Shown here: positions 34,057 to 43,030 of the stretch, one piece after another | Layout: every line of letters begins with the position of its first letter | Numbering within the stretch: position 1 is the stretch's first letter | NCBI RefSeq assembly: GCF_003058195.1 | Contig: NZ_QBUH01000002.1 | Location: forward strand, 434,001 to 498,000 | DNA length: 64,000 nucleotides | Reading direction: 5' to 3' | From: Elizabethkingia sp. YR214 | GTDB lineage: Bacteria > Bacteroidota > Bacteroidia > Flavobacteriales > Weeksellaceae | Position numbers and translations under genes: made by a program | The notes under the pieces: generated by a model | Seen by the model: the letters and a program-made list of their open reading frames with translations, nothing else | What the model was told of the DNA's origin: nothing | The model's database searches: none

Positions 34057-35055
34057 TTACATAACCTGGAATCCTAGCCAGTAAGGATCTTCATCGTCGA
34101 TAATGATATGATTATAACCTGTAATTCTTGCCCATCCTTCAACTGAAGGGATAATAGCAGGTTTCCCATTTATAGTTGTTGTTCCTTCAATTCTTCCAAC
34201 AAATTGAGAACCAATATAGCTTTCATGGATAAACTCTTCACCTTCTTTCAATTTGCCTTTAGCATACCACTGAGCCATTCTTGCAGACGTCCCGGTACCA
34301 CAAGGGGAGCGGTCTAATGCATTTTCACCGACCAAAACAGCATTTCTGCCACTGGCTTTAGGATCTGTAGGATTTCCTGTCCACTGAATATGACTCAAGC
34401 CATTTATATTTTCATCCTCAGGATGTATAAAACTGTATTTCTCATTTAACAATTTTCTAATCAGCTTTCCATAATGGATTAACTGGCTCGCAGTGAAATC
34501 CGAGATGTCTTTAAAATTTTCCTGTGGATCAATAATTCCGTAAAAATTACCACCATAGGCGACATCAACTTTTATCGATCCCAAATCCGGACATTCAACT
34601 ACCAGATCTTCTGCGTATAGAAAAGATTTTACATTTGTCAGCTTTACAGACTTCACTTTCTTTCCTTCCTGTATATAGTCGATAAGAACCAAGCCTGCTG
34701 GTGTTTCTAACCGCAGTTTACCCGGCATTTTCGGAATTACCAAACCTTCTTCTATAGCAATAGTTACAGTACCAATGGTTCCATGTCCACACATAGGCAG
34801 ACAGCCACTGGTCTCGATATACAATACCCCGGTATCATTAGCATCATCTATAGGCGGGTAGAGTATACTGCCACTCATCATATCATGCCCGCGAGGTTCA
34901 AACATAAGTCCCTTTCGGATCCAATCATATTCTTTCATAAAATGAAGCCTGCGTTCCATCATGGAATTTCCTTTTAAAACAGGACCACCGCCTGCAACAA
35001 GCCGCACAGGACAGCCACAGGTATGGGAATCTATACAAAAAAATGTTCTGTTCAT
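34057..35055 (-). CDS. 4-hydroxyproline 2-epimerase (proline racemase family)
   Basis: A 332-residue cofactor-free epimerase that inverts C2 of trans-4-hydroxy-L-proline to give cis-4-hydroxy-D-proline. Both catalytic cysteines are present, Cys89 in LPMCGHGT and Cys252 in DRSPCGTGTSA. This separates it from trans-3-hydroxyproline dehydratases, which have Thr at the second site. The surrounding degradation genes favour hydroxyproline over proline as substrate. It lies 4 bases after the aldehyde dehydrogenase stop. Confidence 0.93.
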   Translation of the reverse strand: MNRTFFCIDSHTCGCPVRLVAGGGPVLKGNSMMERRLHFMKEYDWIRKGLMFEPRGHDMMSGSILYPPIDDANDTGVLYIETSGCLPMCGHGTIGTVTIAIEEGLVIPKMPGKLRLETPAGLVLIDYIQEGKKVKSVKLTNVKSFLYAEDLVVECPDLGSIKVDVAYGGNFYGIIDPQENFKDISDFTASQLIHYGKLIRKLLNEKYSFIHPEDENINGLSHIQWTGNPTDPKASGRNAVLVGENALDRSPCGTGTSARMAQWYAKGKLKEGEEFIHESYIGSQFVGRIEGTTTINGKPAIIPSVEGWARITGYNHIIIDDEDPYWLGFQVM

Positions 35056-35059
35056 CGTT

Positions 35060-36541
35060 TTAAATTTTTAATGATCCTAAATTTGTCTCACCATCCACAA
35101 TTCTATTAATCTGCAAAGGATTTTCATTTTTCAGCTCCTCCGGTAAAAATTCATCCGGCCAGTTTTGGAAGGCTATTGGTCTAAGAAATCGTTTTACAGC
35201 ATCGGGTCCTACAGATGTAAAACGGGCATCAGTAGTAGAGGGGTATGGGCCGCCATGCTGCATTGCATAAACGACTTCTACACCGGTTGGCATCCCATTG
35301 AACAAAAGCCTTCCACATTTGTCTTTTACAACATTTATTATATCAATATTCTCACGTATATCTTCATTTGTTGCAGCAATAGTAGCCGTTAGCTGGCCTT
35401 TTAACTGTTTTGCAATCTGAAGTATTTCTTCTCTGTTTTCACACTTGACAATAATCCCAAACGGCCCAAATACTTCTTCGCTCAGAATTTTATTTTTAAT
35501 AAAGCTTGCTGCAGTTGTTTCAATAACTATAGAACGTCCTTCCCATTGATTAATATCATTATTAACTTCCGAAACAATAGCAATATCGGACTGGGAACAA
35601 ACTCTTTTTTTATTGCTTTCAAAACTTTCAAAAATCCCTTTATGCAGCATATTGACAGGAACTATATTTGGAATTTCATTTTGTAATGTTGCTTTAAAGC
35701 GTTCTAACCCTGATCCATTTTGTACAATAAAAACTCCCGGATTGGTACAAAATTGTCCAACACCTAAAGTTAAAGAAATAGCATATTCCTTTGCCAATTC
35801 TTCTGCTTTAGAGTCTAATTGATTCTGAAATGCAAAAACAGGATTGATACTGCCCATTTCAGCAAATACAGGAATAGGTTCTTCGCGCTGATTGGCAAGA
35901 TCAAGTAATGCTTTTCCACCAACAAATGAGCCTGTAAATGCCACAGCTTTTACTTCTTTATGCTGAACTAAATAAATACCTGTATCATTAGATTTTCCGG
36001 TGACGTGACTGAATACTCCTTCCGGCCAGCCGAATTCTTTTACAACTTCAGTTATTGCATCTGCCATTATTTGTGAGGTTTCAGAGTGTGCAGGATGTGC
36101 TTTAACAATCACTGGACAACCAGCTCCAATAGCACTGGCTGTATCACCTCCGGCTGTTGAAAAAGCAAAAGGGAAATTACTGGCTCCAAAAACTACAACA
36201 GGACCAAGACCTATATTATATTTACGTAAATCGGCTTTTACCTGGTTCGGTTGTGGTAAATCTATTCTGGCCTCCGTATAAATACCTTTTGCTACAGCTT
36301 TAGCATAACTTCTCCATTGTCCAATAGTTCTGGCTTTCTCTCCGGTTAGTCTGGCAAATGGTAAAGATGTTTCGGCATGCGCTGTCGCTAGCAAAACTTC
36401 ATTTAAAGCTTCTATTTTATCGGCTACAGCATTCATAAAGATTTCCCGATCTTTTATAGTTGTATCCTTCAGAAACTGATAAGCTTCTGTGGCCAGTAAA
36501 ATTCTCTCATCAATACTCTGGGAGGACGTTTCTTTAATCAT
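35060..36541 (-). CDS. 2-oxoglutarate semialdehyde (2,5-dioxovalerate) dehydrogenase
   Basis: A 493-residue aldehyde dehydrogenase of the NADP-linked ketoglutarate-semialdehyde branch. Visible features are the cofactor-binding FGASNFPFAFSTAGGDTASA and AFTGSFVGGKAL, the general base Glu in FAEMGSINPVF, and the catalytic Cys265 in GVGQFCTNPGVF. It performs the last step of the pathway, giving 2-oxoglutarate. It is the second gene of the operon, 16 bases after the deaminase. Confidence 0.92.
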   Translation of the reverse strand: MIKETSSQSIDERILLATEAYQFLKDTTIKDREIFMNAVADKIEALNEVLLATAHAETSLPFARLTGEKARTIGQWRSYAKAVAKGIYTEARIDLPQPNQVKADLRKYNIGLGPVVVFGASNFPFAFSTAGGDTASAIGAGCPVIVKAHPAHSETSQIMADAITEVVKEFGWPEGVFSHVTGKSNDTGIYLVQHKEVKAVAFTGSFVGGKALLDLANQREEPIPVFAEMGSINPVFAFQNQLDSKAEELAKEYAISLTLGVGQFCTNPGVFIVQNGSGLERFKATLQNEIPNIVPVNMLHKGIFESFESNKKRVCSQSDIAIVSEVNNDINQWEGRSIVIETTAASFIKNKILSEEVFGPFGIIVKCENREEILQIAKQLKGQLTATIAATNEDIRENIDIINVVKDKCGRLLFNGMPTGVEVVYAMQHGGPYPSTTDARFTSVGPDAVKRFLRPIAFQNWPDEFLPEELKNENPLQINRIVDGETNLGSLKI

Positions 36542-36557
36542 AGATTTATGTTTGAGA

Positions 36558-37463
36558 TTAATCTAATACAGGGCGATTTATTATACCATCAGTAATTATT
36601 TTATTAATTCTGCCAGCTTCTTCTCCTTGTAGTTCAAGTCTCGGAGCTCTTACATAAGGATTACTAATTCCTTCGGCAGCGGCTGCAAGTTTGATATACT
36701 GAATAAGTTTAGGGTGTATATCCAGTTCCAGTAAAGGCATAAACCAACGATAAATAGCGACAGCTTTATCATAATTTCCGGATTTAACATGATTATACAT
36801 TGCCATAGTTTCATTTGGAAAAGCATCTACAAGTCCTGCTACCAAACCATCTGCGCCCAGCATTAAAGTTTCCAGACAGATTGTATCCACACCTCCCAGT
36901 ATTTTAATTCTATTATCAAATCGGTTAATCATTCTGGTAACATTTGCCAAATCTCTTGTCGATTCTTTAACAGCCTGAATAGTAGGGCAGGCTACTAGCT
37001 CTTCAAACATTTCCAGGGTAACATAAATACCGTAATCTACAGGATTATTATAAATAAGGATTGGAAGATCTGTGGCAGATGCTACGGATTTAAAATACTC
37101 TGTTACTTCATAATTATCTGCTTTATAACGCATAGGCGGAAGCAGCATCAATCCGTCAGCACCTAATTCTTTAGCTTTTTTTGCATAGCTAATCGCGCTT
37201 TTTGTTGTATTTTCTGCAAGGTTAAGAATAACCGGAATTCTTCCGGCCGTGATTTTTTTAGCATATTTCAGAAGCTCAAATTTTTCTTCCGTTTCCAGTA
37301 CACTGGCTTCTCCTAATGTACCGGCAAGGATAATACCGTGTACACCGGCTTTAATCTGAGCCTCAGTATTTTTAGCAAACATCTCAAAATCTATTTCACC
37401 TTCCTTTGTAAAAGGAGTTAACACAGCTGGGTAAATTCCTTCCCAGTTAAGTTTTGTACTCAT
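36558..37463 (-). CDS. 1-pyrroline-4-hydroxy-2-carboxylate deaminase (DapA superfamily)
   Basis: A 301-residue TIM-barrel enzyme of the dihydrodipicolinate synthase family. The Schiff-base lysine is Lys166 in IQAVKEST and the partner Tyr138 lies in LIYNNPVDYG. The N-terminus GIYPAVLTPFTKEGEID is typical. Its place as first gene of a complete hydroxyproline set assigns it to deamination of 1-pyrroline-4-hydroxy-2-carboxylate to 2-oxoglutarate semialdehyde rather than lysine synthesis. The start follows an exact -7 box and two putative AraC-type half-sites. Confidence 0.9.
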   Translation of the reverse strand: MSTKLNWEGIYPAVLTPFTKEGEIDFEMFAKNTEAQIKAGVHGIILAGTLGEASVLETEEKFELLKYAKKITAGRIPVILNLAENTTKSAISYAKKAKELGADGLMLLPPMRYKADNYEVTEYFKSVASATDLPILIYNNPVDYGIYVTLEMFEELVACPTIQAVKESTRDLANVTRMINRFDNRIKILGGVDTICLETLMLGADGLVAGLVDAFPNETMAMYNHVKSGNYDKAVAIYRWFMPLLELDIHPKLIQYIKLAAAAEGISNPYVRAPRLELQGEEAGRINKIITDGIINRPVLD

Positions 37464-37481
37464 ATCAAATATTTATTTTTC

Positions 37482-37489
37482 CAAAACTA
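37482..37489 (-). promoter_or_regulatory. hydroxyproline operon promoter -7 box
   Basis: TAGTTTTG on the minus strand, an exact -7 consensus, 18 bases before the ATG at 37463. No -33 TTG is visible, which fits an activator-dependent promoter. Confidence 0.72.
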
Positions 37490-37515
37490 ATAGAATTTAA
37501 AATCCCTAAATGTTA

Positions 37516-37545
37516 ATATTTTAATAGATTCTAACCATATTTTAA
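37516..37545 (-). promoter_or_regulatory. direct repeat, likely AraC-family binding site
   Basis: On the minus strand TTAAAATAT occurs twice with starts exactly 21 bases apart (37545-37537 and 37524-37516), two helical turns. It lies just upstream of the -7 box, over the -33 region. AraC-type activators typically use such direct half-sites. Confidence 0.6.
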
Positions 37546-37559
37546 CACCTGTATAATTT

Positions 37560-38438
37560 TCAATCAGTTATAGTCTCTTTATACCTCTTTAAATATTCTT
37601 TAGGTGAATATTTCATAATTGTACGGAATACACGATTAAAATTGGTTAAACTATTAAATCCACTATTGAATGCAATAGAATAAATACTATTCATTCCTGA
37701 AGATGTAAGTAATTTACAGGCACGTTGTACACGCAGCTCATTAAGATATTGGATATAAGTAATACCTGTCCGTTTTTTAAAAGATCTGCAAAATGCCTGT
37801 GGTGTAAGGCAGGCCTGTTCTGCAATATCATCCAAAGTAAGCTTTTGCTGGGCAAAGTTTTTCCTGATATAACTCTGAGCATCTATGATTCTCTTATCGT
37901 TATCGGAAATATGACCTGAAAAATTCTTACCAGCAGACAACGGAATATGAAGCGCTTTGTTCAGCATAAGATCATTCAGAATTTTTATAAAGCACATAAT
38001 CTGTTCAACACCCTGCATCTTTTGCAATTCTTTTATTTTGTCACTTATATTGGCTTTTAGTTCTTGTGCTACCTGGAAGCCCACTTCGGAACCGGATATA
38101 AAATCCTTTAATTCTTCAAATTCGGGTAAATTAAAAATTCCGGAAATCTTTTTATAGGGATCAAAAAAAATAGATACCGCATGTACTTTGTGTTTTTCAT
38201 TTTTCTTAAAATCGGCTTTAAAAACATGAGCCTGATTAGCTCCCAGATAAAAGATATCTCCTTCTTTAAAGCTGAGTAGATTTTGTTCAATGGCTAATGT
38301 CCCGTGTCCTTTTACAATCCACATAATCTGTGTTTCATCGTGACGATGAAAATAAGGATAAAAATGAGTCATTATATCTTCCTGAATACTAATACTTTTA
38401 TTGGTATTGGCAGGTACAGAGAACTGAAGACTTTTCAT
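37560..38438 (-). CDS. AraC family transcriptional regulator
   Basis: A 292-residue regulator with an N-terminal cupin (HRHDETQIMWIVKGHGTLAI, GDIFYLGANQAHVFKAD) for effector binding. The C-terminal double helix-turn-helix reads KLTLDDIAEQACLTPQAFCRSFKKRTG, then IYSIAFNSGFNSLTNFNRVFRTIMKYSPKEYLKRY. It lies directly upstream of the hydroxyproline operon in the same direction, with a 96-base gap holding that operon's promoter and repeat sites. It is divergent from the Xaa-Pro aminopeptidase gene. Control of the operon by hydroxyproline is inferred. Confidence 0.92.
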   Translation of the reverse strand: MKSLQFSVPANTNKSISIQEDIMTHFYPYFHRHDETQIMWIVKGHGTLAIEQNLLSFKEGDIFYLGANQAHVFKADFKKNEKHKVHAVSIFFDPYKKISGIFNLPEFEELKDFISGSEVGFQVAQELKANISDKIKELQKMQGVEQIMCFIKILNDLMLNKALHIPLSAGKNFSGHISDNDKRIIDAQSYIRKNFAQQKLTLDDIAEQACLTPQAFCRSFKKRTGITYIQYLNELRVQRACKLLTSSGMNSIYSIAFNSGFNSLTNFNRVFRTIMKYSPKEYLKRYKETITD

Positions 38439-38461
38439 ACAAAAAACTAAACTTTAGATAA

Positions 38462-38473
38462 GGTGTTAAAATA
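38462..38473 (+). promoter_or_regulatory. second copy of candidate AraC-regulator word
   Basis: GGTGTTAAAATA in the regulator/peptidase intergenic region is identical over 12 bases to the minus-strand sequence at 37549-37538 upstream of the hydroxyproline operon. Confidence 0.5.
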
Positions 38474-38613
38474 CTGCCGAATTTAAGCAAAATATAAACA
38501 TTGAATGTCATATTAAAATCCAATCTTTACAAGCGGTTTATTTTTCATAAACAATACCTTGTAAACATTATAAAATCGTAACTTTAAACCTTTAAACAAC
38601 CAATATTCATAAT

Positions 38614-40008
38614 ATGTTTTCACCACAAACTTACCAGAATAGAAGAACCGTATTGAAAGACAATGTTGCTAACGGAATCTTACTATTTTTAGGGAACATA
38701 GAAAACCCTGTAAATTTTGAACACAATCCTTATTACTTCCGCCAGGATAGTACATTCTTATATTACTTTGGCATTCAGGAACCCAGGATTGCAGCTATTA
38801 TTGATATAGACGAAAATAAAACTATTATCTTCGGAGATGAACTTAGCATAGACGATATCGTATGGATGGGCAGGCAAGAAACGCTGAAAGAAAAGAGTTT
38901 GAAATCTGATGTACAAGAAACTCTTCCATATGCAGAGCTTTATAAATATGTACAAAAGGCTCAGGCTTTAGGAAGAAAAGTACATTACCTTCCGCCATAT
39001 CAGTCTTCTAATAAAATTTTGCTAGGTGATCTTCTTGGAATTAAAATTGTAGAATTACAACCATCTGTTGATCTGATTAAGGCAATTGTAAAACAACGTT
39101 CTATAAAAGAACAGCAAGAAATTGCACAAATAGAAGAGGCCATAAATGTATCCAATGAAATGCATTTGTTGGCAATGCGTATTGCCAGACCAGGTGTCAA
39201 AGAATATGAAATTGCCAATGCAATTCAGCATCTTGCTGCAAATAAGGAATGCCAAATGTCCTACCCGCCAATTGTGACAATAAACGGAGGTATACTTCAT
39301 AACCATTATCGTCTGAATACTCTAAAGAGTGGTGATCTTTTCCTCAATGATTCCGGTGCAGAAACTTCAATGGGGTACGCTGGCGACCTTACCAGAACAT
39401 TTCCGGTAGACAACAACTTTACAGCTAAGCAAAAAGAGATGTATGAAATAGTTTTGAATGCTTTTAACAATGCACAACAACTATTAAAGCCCGGAGTTAA
39501 GTTTAAAGATATTCACCTGAAAGCTTCTCAATATCTGGTAGAAGGCCTTATTGATTTAGGATTAATGAAAGGAAATCCTGAAGAAGCTGTAAAAAATCAT
39601 GCCCATACTTTATTCTTCCAATGCGGATTAGGACATATGATGGGATTGGATGTACACGACATGGAGGATTTGGGTGAACAATATATCGGCTATACCGAAG
39701 AAGAACCGAAAGACACCAAAACTTTTGGACTTAAATCTCTACGTTTAGGTAAAACACTGGAAACCGGATTTGTATTAACCGTTGAACCAGGCATCTATAT
39801 GATCCCGGAACTAATCAATATATGGCAGGCAGAAAATAAAAATGCTGAATTTATTAATTACGATAAAGTAAATGAGTACCGGAATTTCGGAGGTGTACGT
39901 GTTGAAGACGATTTCCTGATTACAAATGAAGGATACAGACTTTTAGGAAACGGACTAATTAAAACGGTTGACGAAATTGAAGACTACAGAACCCAACATT
40001 TAGCTTAA
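38614..40008 (+). CDS. Xaa-Pro aminopeptidase (M24B, aminopeptidase P type)
   Basis: A 464-residue cytosolic metallopeptidase that removes an N-terminal residue preceding proline. An aminopeptidase-P N-terminal domain (residues 1-160, FRQDSTFLYYFGIQEP) precedes the pita-bread catalytic domain. Metal ligands lie in LNDSGAE (Asp), YAGDLTRTFP (Asp), GLGHMMGLDVHD (His), TVEPGIY (Glu) and GVRVEDD (Glu). It has no signal peptide. It is followed after 13 bases by the DPP IV gene and is divergent from the AraC regulator. The pair would supply proline or hydroxyproline from peptides. Confidence 0.95.
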   Translation: MFSPQTYQNRRTVLKDNVANGILLFLGNIENPVNFEHNPYYFRQDSTFLYYFGIQEPRIAAIIDIDENKTIIFGDELSIDDIVWMGRQETLKEKSLKSDVQETLPYAELYKYVQKAQALGRKVHYLPPYQSSNKILLGDLLGIKIVELQPSVDLIKAIVKQRSIKEQQEIAQIEEAINVSNEMHLLAMRIARPGVKEYEIANAIQHLAANKECQMSYPPIVTINGGILHNHYRLNTLKSGDLFLNDSGAETSMGYAGDLTRTFPVDNNFTAKQKEMYEIVLNAFNNAQQLLKPGVKFKDIHLKASQYLVEGLIDLGLMKGNPEEAVKNHAHTLFFQCGLGHMMGLDVHDMEDLGEQYIGYTEEEPKDTKTFGLKSLRLGKTLETGFVLTVEPGIYMIPELINIWQAENKNAEFINYDKVNEYRNFGGVRVEDDFLITNEGYRLLGNGLIKTVDEIEDYRTQHLA

Positions 40009-40021
40009 TTAAATAGCAGAT

Positions 40022-42193
40022 ATGAAGAACATAAAAAAACTAGTTAATCTGGCGTTTTGTTATTTGTGCATGTCTCCTTTGATAGCACAGAACAAACAAT
40101 GGACGCCAGATGGTAATGCGTATTATTCGTTTACCAAAAACGGAATCGAGGTTGTAGATCTTGTTAATTCCGGAAAAAATCAACCTTTTCTACCAAAAGA
40201 AGCACTTATTCCTGCGGGAAGCTCAACACCGCTGAATGTGCAAAGTTTTCAGGTATCTCCGGATGGAAATAACCTGTTATTATTTGCTAATACGAAACGT
40301 GTATGGCGGGTGAATACAAAAGGGGATTATTGGGTTTTTAATAAAAACACAAAAAAACTTACGCAGCTGGGCAAAGGTTTACCTGAAGCCTCTCTTATGT
40401 TTGCTAAGTTTTCACCAAACGGCAAGAAAGTGGCCTATGTTTCTAAGCACAATATTTATATCGAGGATCTTGCAAATAATAAACTAAATAAAATAACCAA
40501 CGATGGTACCGACAGAATGATTAACGGAACATTCGACTGGGCATATGAAGAAGAATTTGGGGCCAAAGACGGTTTCAGATGGTCTCCGGATGGTAACAAA
40601 ATTGCTTATTGGAAGTTGGATGCCAATGGTACTAAGAACTTTTTGATGATTAATAATACCGATAGCCTGTATTCATTTACGATTCCGGTAGAATATCCAA
40701 AAGTAGGAGAGAACCCTTCAGGTTGCAGCATTTGGTTTTATGATCTTTCTACAAACACCACAAAAAAAGCCAATATAGAAGGCGATGAAGTACAACATTA
40801 TATTCCGAGAATGGAATGGGTACTGGACTCTAAATCAATAATTCTACAACAGCTGAACAGAAAACAAAACCAAAGTAAAATTATTCTGACAAACGCTTCT
40901 ACAGGAGTTAGTAAAGCAATCCAGTCGGAATCTGATCCGGCATGGATTGATGTAAAAACAATGTGGAATGATGGTGATCCAAGCGGATGGGATTGGATCA
41001 ATAACGGGAAGGAATTCCTTTGGTTATCCGAAAAGGATGGCTGGAGACATATCTATAAAATAGACTTGAACGGAAAAGAAACATTAATTACAAAGGATGC
41101 TTTTGATGTTATAAAGCCAGAGTTTTTTGATGTTCCGAATAAATTAATTTATTTCTCAGCCTCACCTAAAAATGCTGCTCAGGAGTATTTATATAAAGTA
41201 AGTCTGGATGGTGGGAAAGCAGAAAGAATTACACCGGAAGCCTATCCCGGATCTAACAAATATACAATATCACCAAACGGAAAGCTTGCTATATTCAATA
41301 ACAGTAGCGTAGATGGAGTCTCTGCTGGTACTGTGATTTCTCTTCCTGATCATAAAGAATTGGTAGCTGCAAAAAGATCTGCTAAAGCAGATCCTGCAAA
41401 ATCCAAAGCAGAATTCTTCCAAATAACAACTCAGGATGGTGTTACTTTAGATGGATGGGTAGTAAAGCCTAAGAACTTTGATCCGACAAAAAAATATCCA
41501 ATTGTCTTCACAGTATATGGTGAGCCTGGATCCCAAACAGTAACTGATAACTTCTATACGGGCTGGAACAGTTTATACATCGGCGATATGGCTCAGGATG
41601 GCTATTTATATGTTTCTCTTGAAAATCGTGGTACACCAGCTCCAAAAGGACGTGAATGGAGAAAATCTGTTTACCGCAAAATTGGACAGCTTAATATTCG
41701 TGATCAGGCAATGGGAGCTAAGGTTTTATTTGCAAAATGGCCATATATAGATACTTCCAGAGTTGCTGTATGGGGCTGGAGTGGTGGTGGATCTTCCACA
41801 TTAAATCTTTTAGGTCAATATCCGGAAATTTACCAAACAGGAATCGCCATTGCACCTGTAGCCAATCAGCTATTCTACGATAACATTTATCAGGAAAGAT
41901 ATATGGGCCTTCCACAAGAAAACAGAGAAGATTTTGTAAAAGGTTCTCCATTGGCTTATGCTAAAAACCTGAAAGGAAATCTTTTATTGGTACATGGGAC
42001 TGGAGACGACAATGTACACTATCAAAATACTGAAGTGTATATTAATGAGTTGGTGAAATACAACAAACAATTCCAGTTGATGTCTTATCCTAACAGAACG
42101 CATTCTATTAGCGAAGGGGAAGGAACATCACTTCACCTGGCTACGATGTTTACGAAATATTTAAAAGAACACTGTCCTCCGGGAGGAAGGTAA
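40022..42193 (+). CDS. dipeptidyl peptidase IV, S9 family
   Basis: A 723-residue exported serine peptidase that releases X-Pro or X-Ala dipeptides from N-termini. It has a signal peptide (1-22, IAQ) and an N-terminal beta-propeller with the double-Glu motif DWAYEEEFG that fixes the substrate amino group. A C-terminal hydrolase domain follows. The catalytic Ser587 lies in GWSGGGSS (classical DPP IV has GWSYGG), the Asp in GTGDDNVHYQN and the His in RTHSI. With the aminopeptidase upstream and hydroxyproline catabolism nearby it fits breakdown of collagen-like peptides. A terminator follows. Confidence 0.94.
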   Translation: MKNIKKLVNLAFCYLCMSPLIAQNKQWTPDGNAYYSFTKNGIEVVDLVNSGKNQPFLPKEALIPAGSSTPLNVQSFQVSPDGNNLLLFANTKRVWRVNTKGDYWVFNKNTKKLTQLGKGLPEASLMFAKFSPNGKKVAYVSKHNIYIEDLANNKLNKITNDGTDRMINGTFDWAYEEEFGAKDGFRWSPDGNKIAYWKLDANGTKNFLMINNTDSLYSFTIPVEYPKVGENPSGCSIWFYDLSTNTTKKANIEGDEVQHYIPRMEWVLDSKSIILQQLNRKQNQSKIILTNASTGVSKAIQSESDPAWIDVKTMWNDGDPSGWDWINNGKEFLWLSEKDGWRHIYKIDLNGKETLITKDAFDVIKPEFFDVPNKLIYFSASPKNAAQEYLYKVSLDGGKAERITPEAYPGSNKYTISPNGKLAIFNNSSVDGVSAGTVISLPDHKELVAAKRSAKADPAKSKAEFFQITTQDGVTLDGWVVKPKNFDPTKKYPIVFTVYGEPGSQTVTDNFYTGWNSLYIGDMAQDGYLYVSLENRGTPAPKGREWRKSVYRKIGQLNIRDQAMGAKVLFAKWPYIDTSRVAVWGWSGGGSSTLNLLGQYPEIYQTGIAIAPVANQLFYDNIYQERYMGLPQENREDFVKGSPLAYAKNLKGNLLLVHGTGDDNVHYQNTEVYINELVKYNKQFQLMSYPNRTHSISEGEGTSLHLATMFTKYLKEHCPPGGR

Positions 42194-42200
42194 TAAATAA

Positions 42201-42230
42201 AAAATCCCACATTTCTGTGGGATTTTTTAT
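42201..42230. terminator. bidirectional terminator
   Basis: An 11-bp stem (AAAATCCCACA with TGTGGGATTTT, 4-base loop) has T tracts on both strands, between DPP IV (+) and the transaldolase-like gene (-). Confidence 0.92.
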
Positions 42231-42248
42231 TTTATGCTATTTGATTAA

Positions 42249-42902
42249 CTATCCAAGTTTCTTAGCATCAGCTACAAACTGAGCAAGACCAAGATCTGTT
42301 AATGGGTGCTTTAATAAGCCAAGGATTGAAGGTAACGGAGATGTAATAACATCTGCACCAATCTTAGCACAGTTAATAATGTGCATAGGACTACGGATAG
42401 ATGCTGCTAAAATCTCAGTATCGTACATATAGTTGTTATAGATTGTTCTGATTTCCTCGATTAGGTTAAGACCGTCAGTAGAAATATCATCAAGACGTCC
42501 TAAGAAAGGAGAAACATAAGTAGCTCCGGCTTTAGCAGCTAAAAGCGCCTGACCTGCTGAGAAAATCAATGTACAGTTCGTTTTAATTCCTTTATCAGAA
42601 AAATATTTCAACGCCTTTACACCATCTTTAATCATAGGGATTTTTACTACGATATTTGGGTGGATAGCAGCTAATTCTTCTCCTTCTTTAATCATTTCCT
42701 CGTAAGTAGTAGAAAGAACTTCGGCAGAAATATCACCATCTACAATCTCGCAGATTGTTTTATAATGCTGCTTAATAGCCTCAGCTCCGCTAATACCTTC
42801 CTTCGCCATCAAAGACGGGTTAGTCGTTACACCATCAAGAATTCCTAAATCTTGTGCTTCTTTAATCTGCTCTAAATTGGCTGTGTCGATAAAAAATTTC
42901 AT
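42249..42902 (-). CDS. transaldolase-like protein (fructose-6-phosphate aldolase type)
   Basis: A 217-residue TIM-barrel aldolase of the short transaldolase (TalC/FSA) group. The start is set at 42902, where [16 protein letters not shown] matches the family opening; the longer frame to 42929 adds nine unusual residues. The Schiff-base lysine is in [11 protein letters not shown], with [14 protein letters not shown] near residue 24 and [12 protein letters not shown] for phosphate binding. In species without long transaldolases this type acts in the pentose phosphate pathway, otherwise as a fructose-6-phosphate aldolase; sequence alone does not settle which. Confidence 0.93.
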   Translation of the reverse strand: MKFFIDTANLEQIKEAQDLGILDGVTTNPSLMAKEGISGAEAIKQHYKTICEIVDGDISAEVLSTTYEEMIKEGEELAAIHPNIVVKIPMIKDGVKALKYFSDKGIKTNCTLIFSAGQALLAAKAGATYVSPFLGRLDDISTDGLNLIEEIRTIYNNYMYDTEILAASIRSPMHIINCAKIGADVITSPLPSILGLLKHPLTDLGLAQFVADAKKLG

Positions 42903-43000
42903 TTCTCTTTTAGATTTATAAACTTTCACAAAGATACGATTTGCTTTGGCATTCCGAAAAAATAATCTTAGTTCTTCCTTTTACTATCCTATAAAAGCTT

Positions 43001-43008
43001 TATTTTTG
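43001..43008 (+). promoter_or_regulatory. pepE promoter -7 box
   Basis: TATTTTTG, an exact -7 consensus, 22 bases before the ATG at 43031. It rules out the longer start at 43010. Confidence 0.72.
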
Positions 43009-43030
43009 TTTGTCTATACAACACATATAT

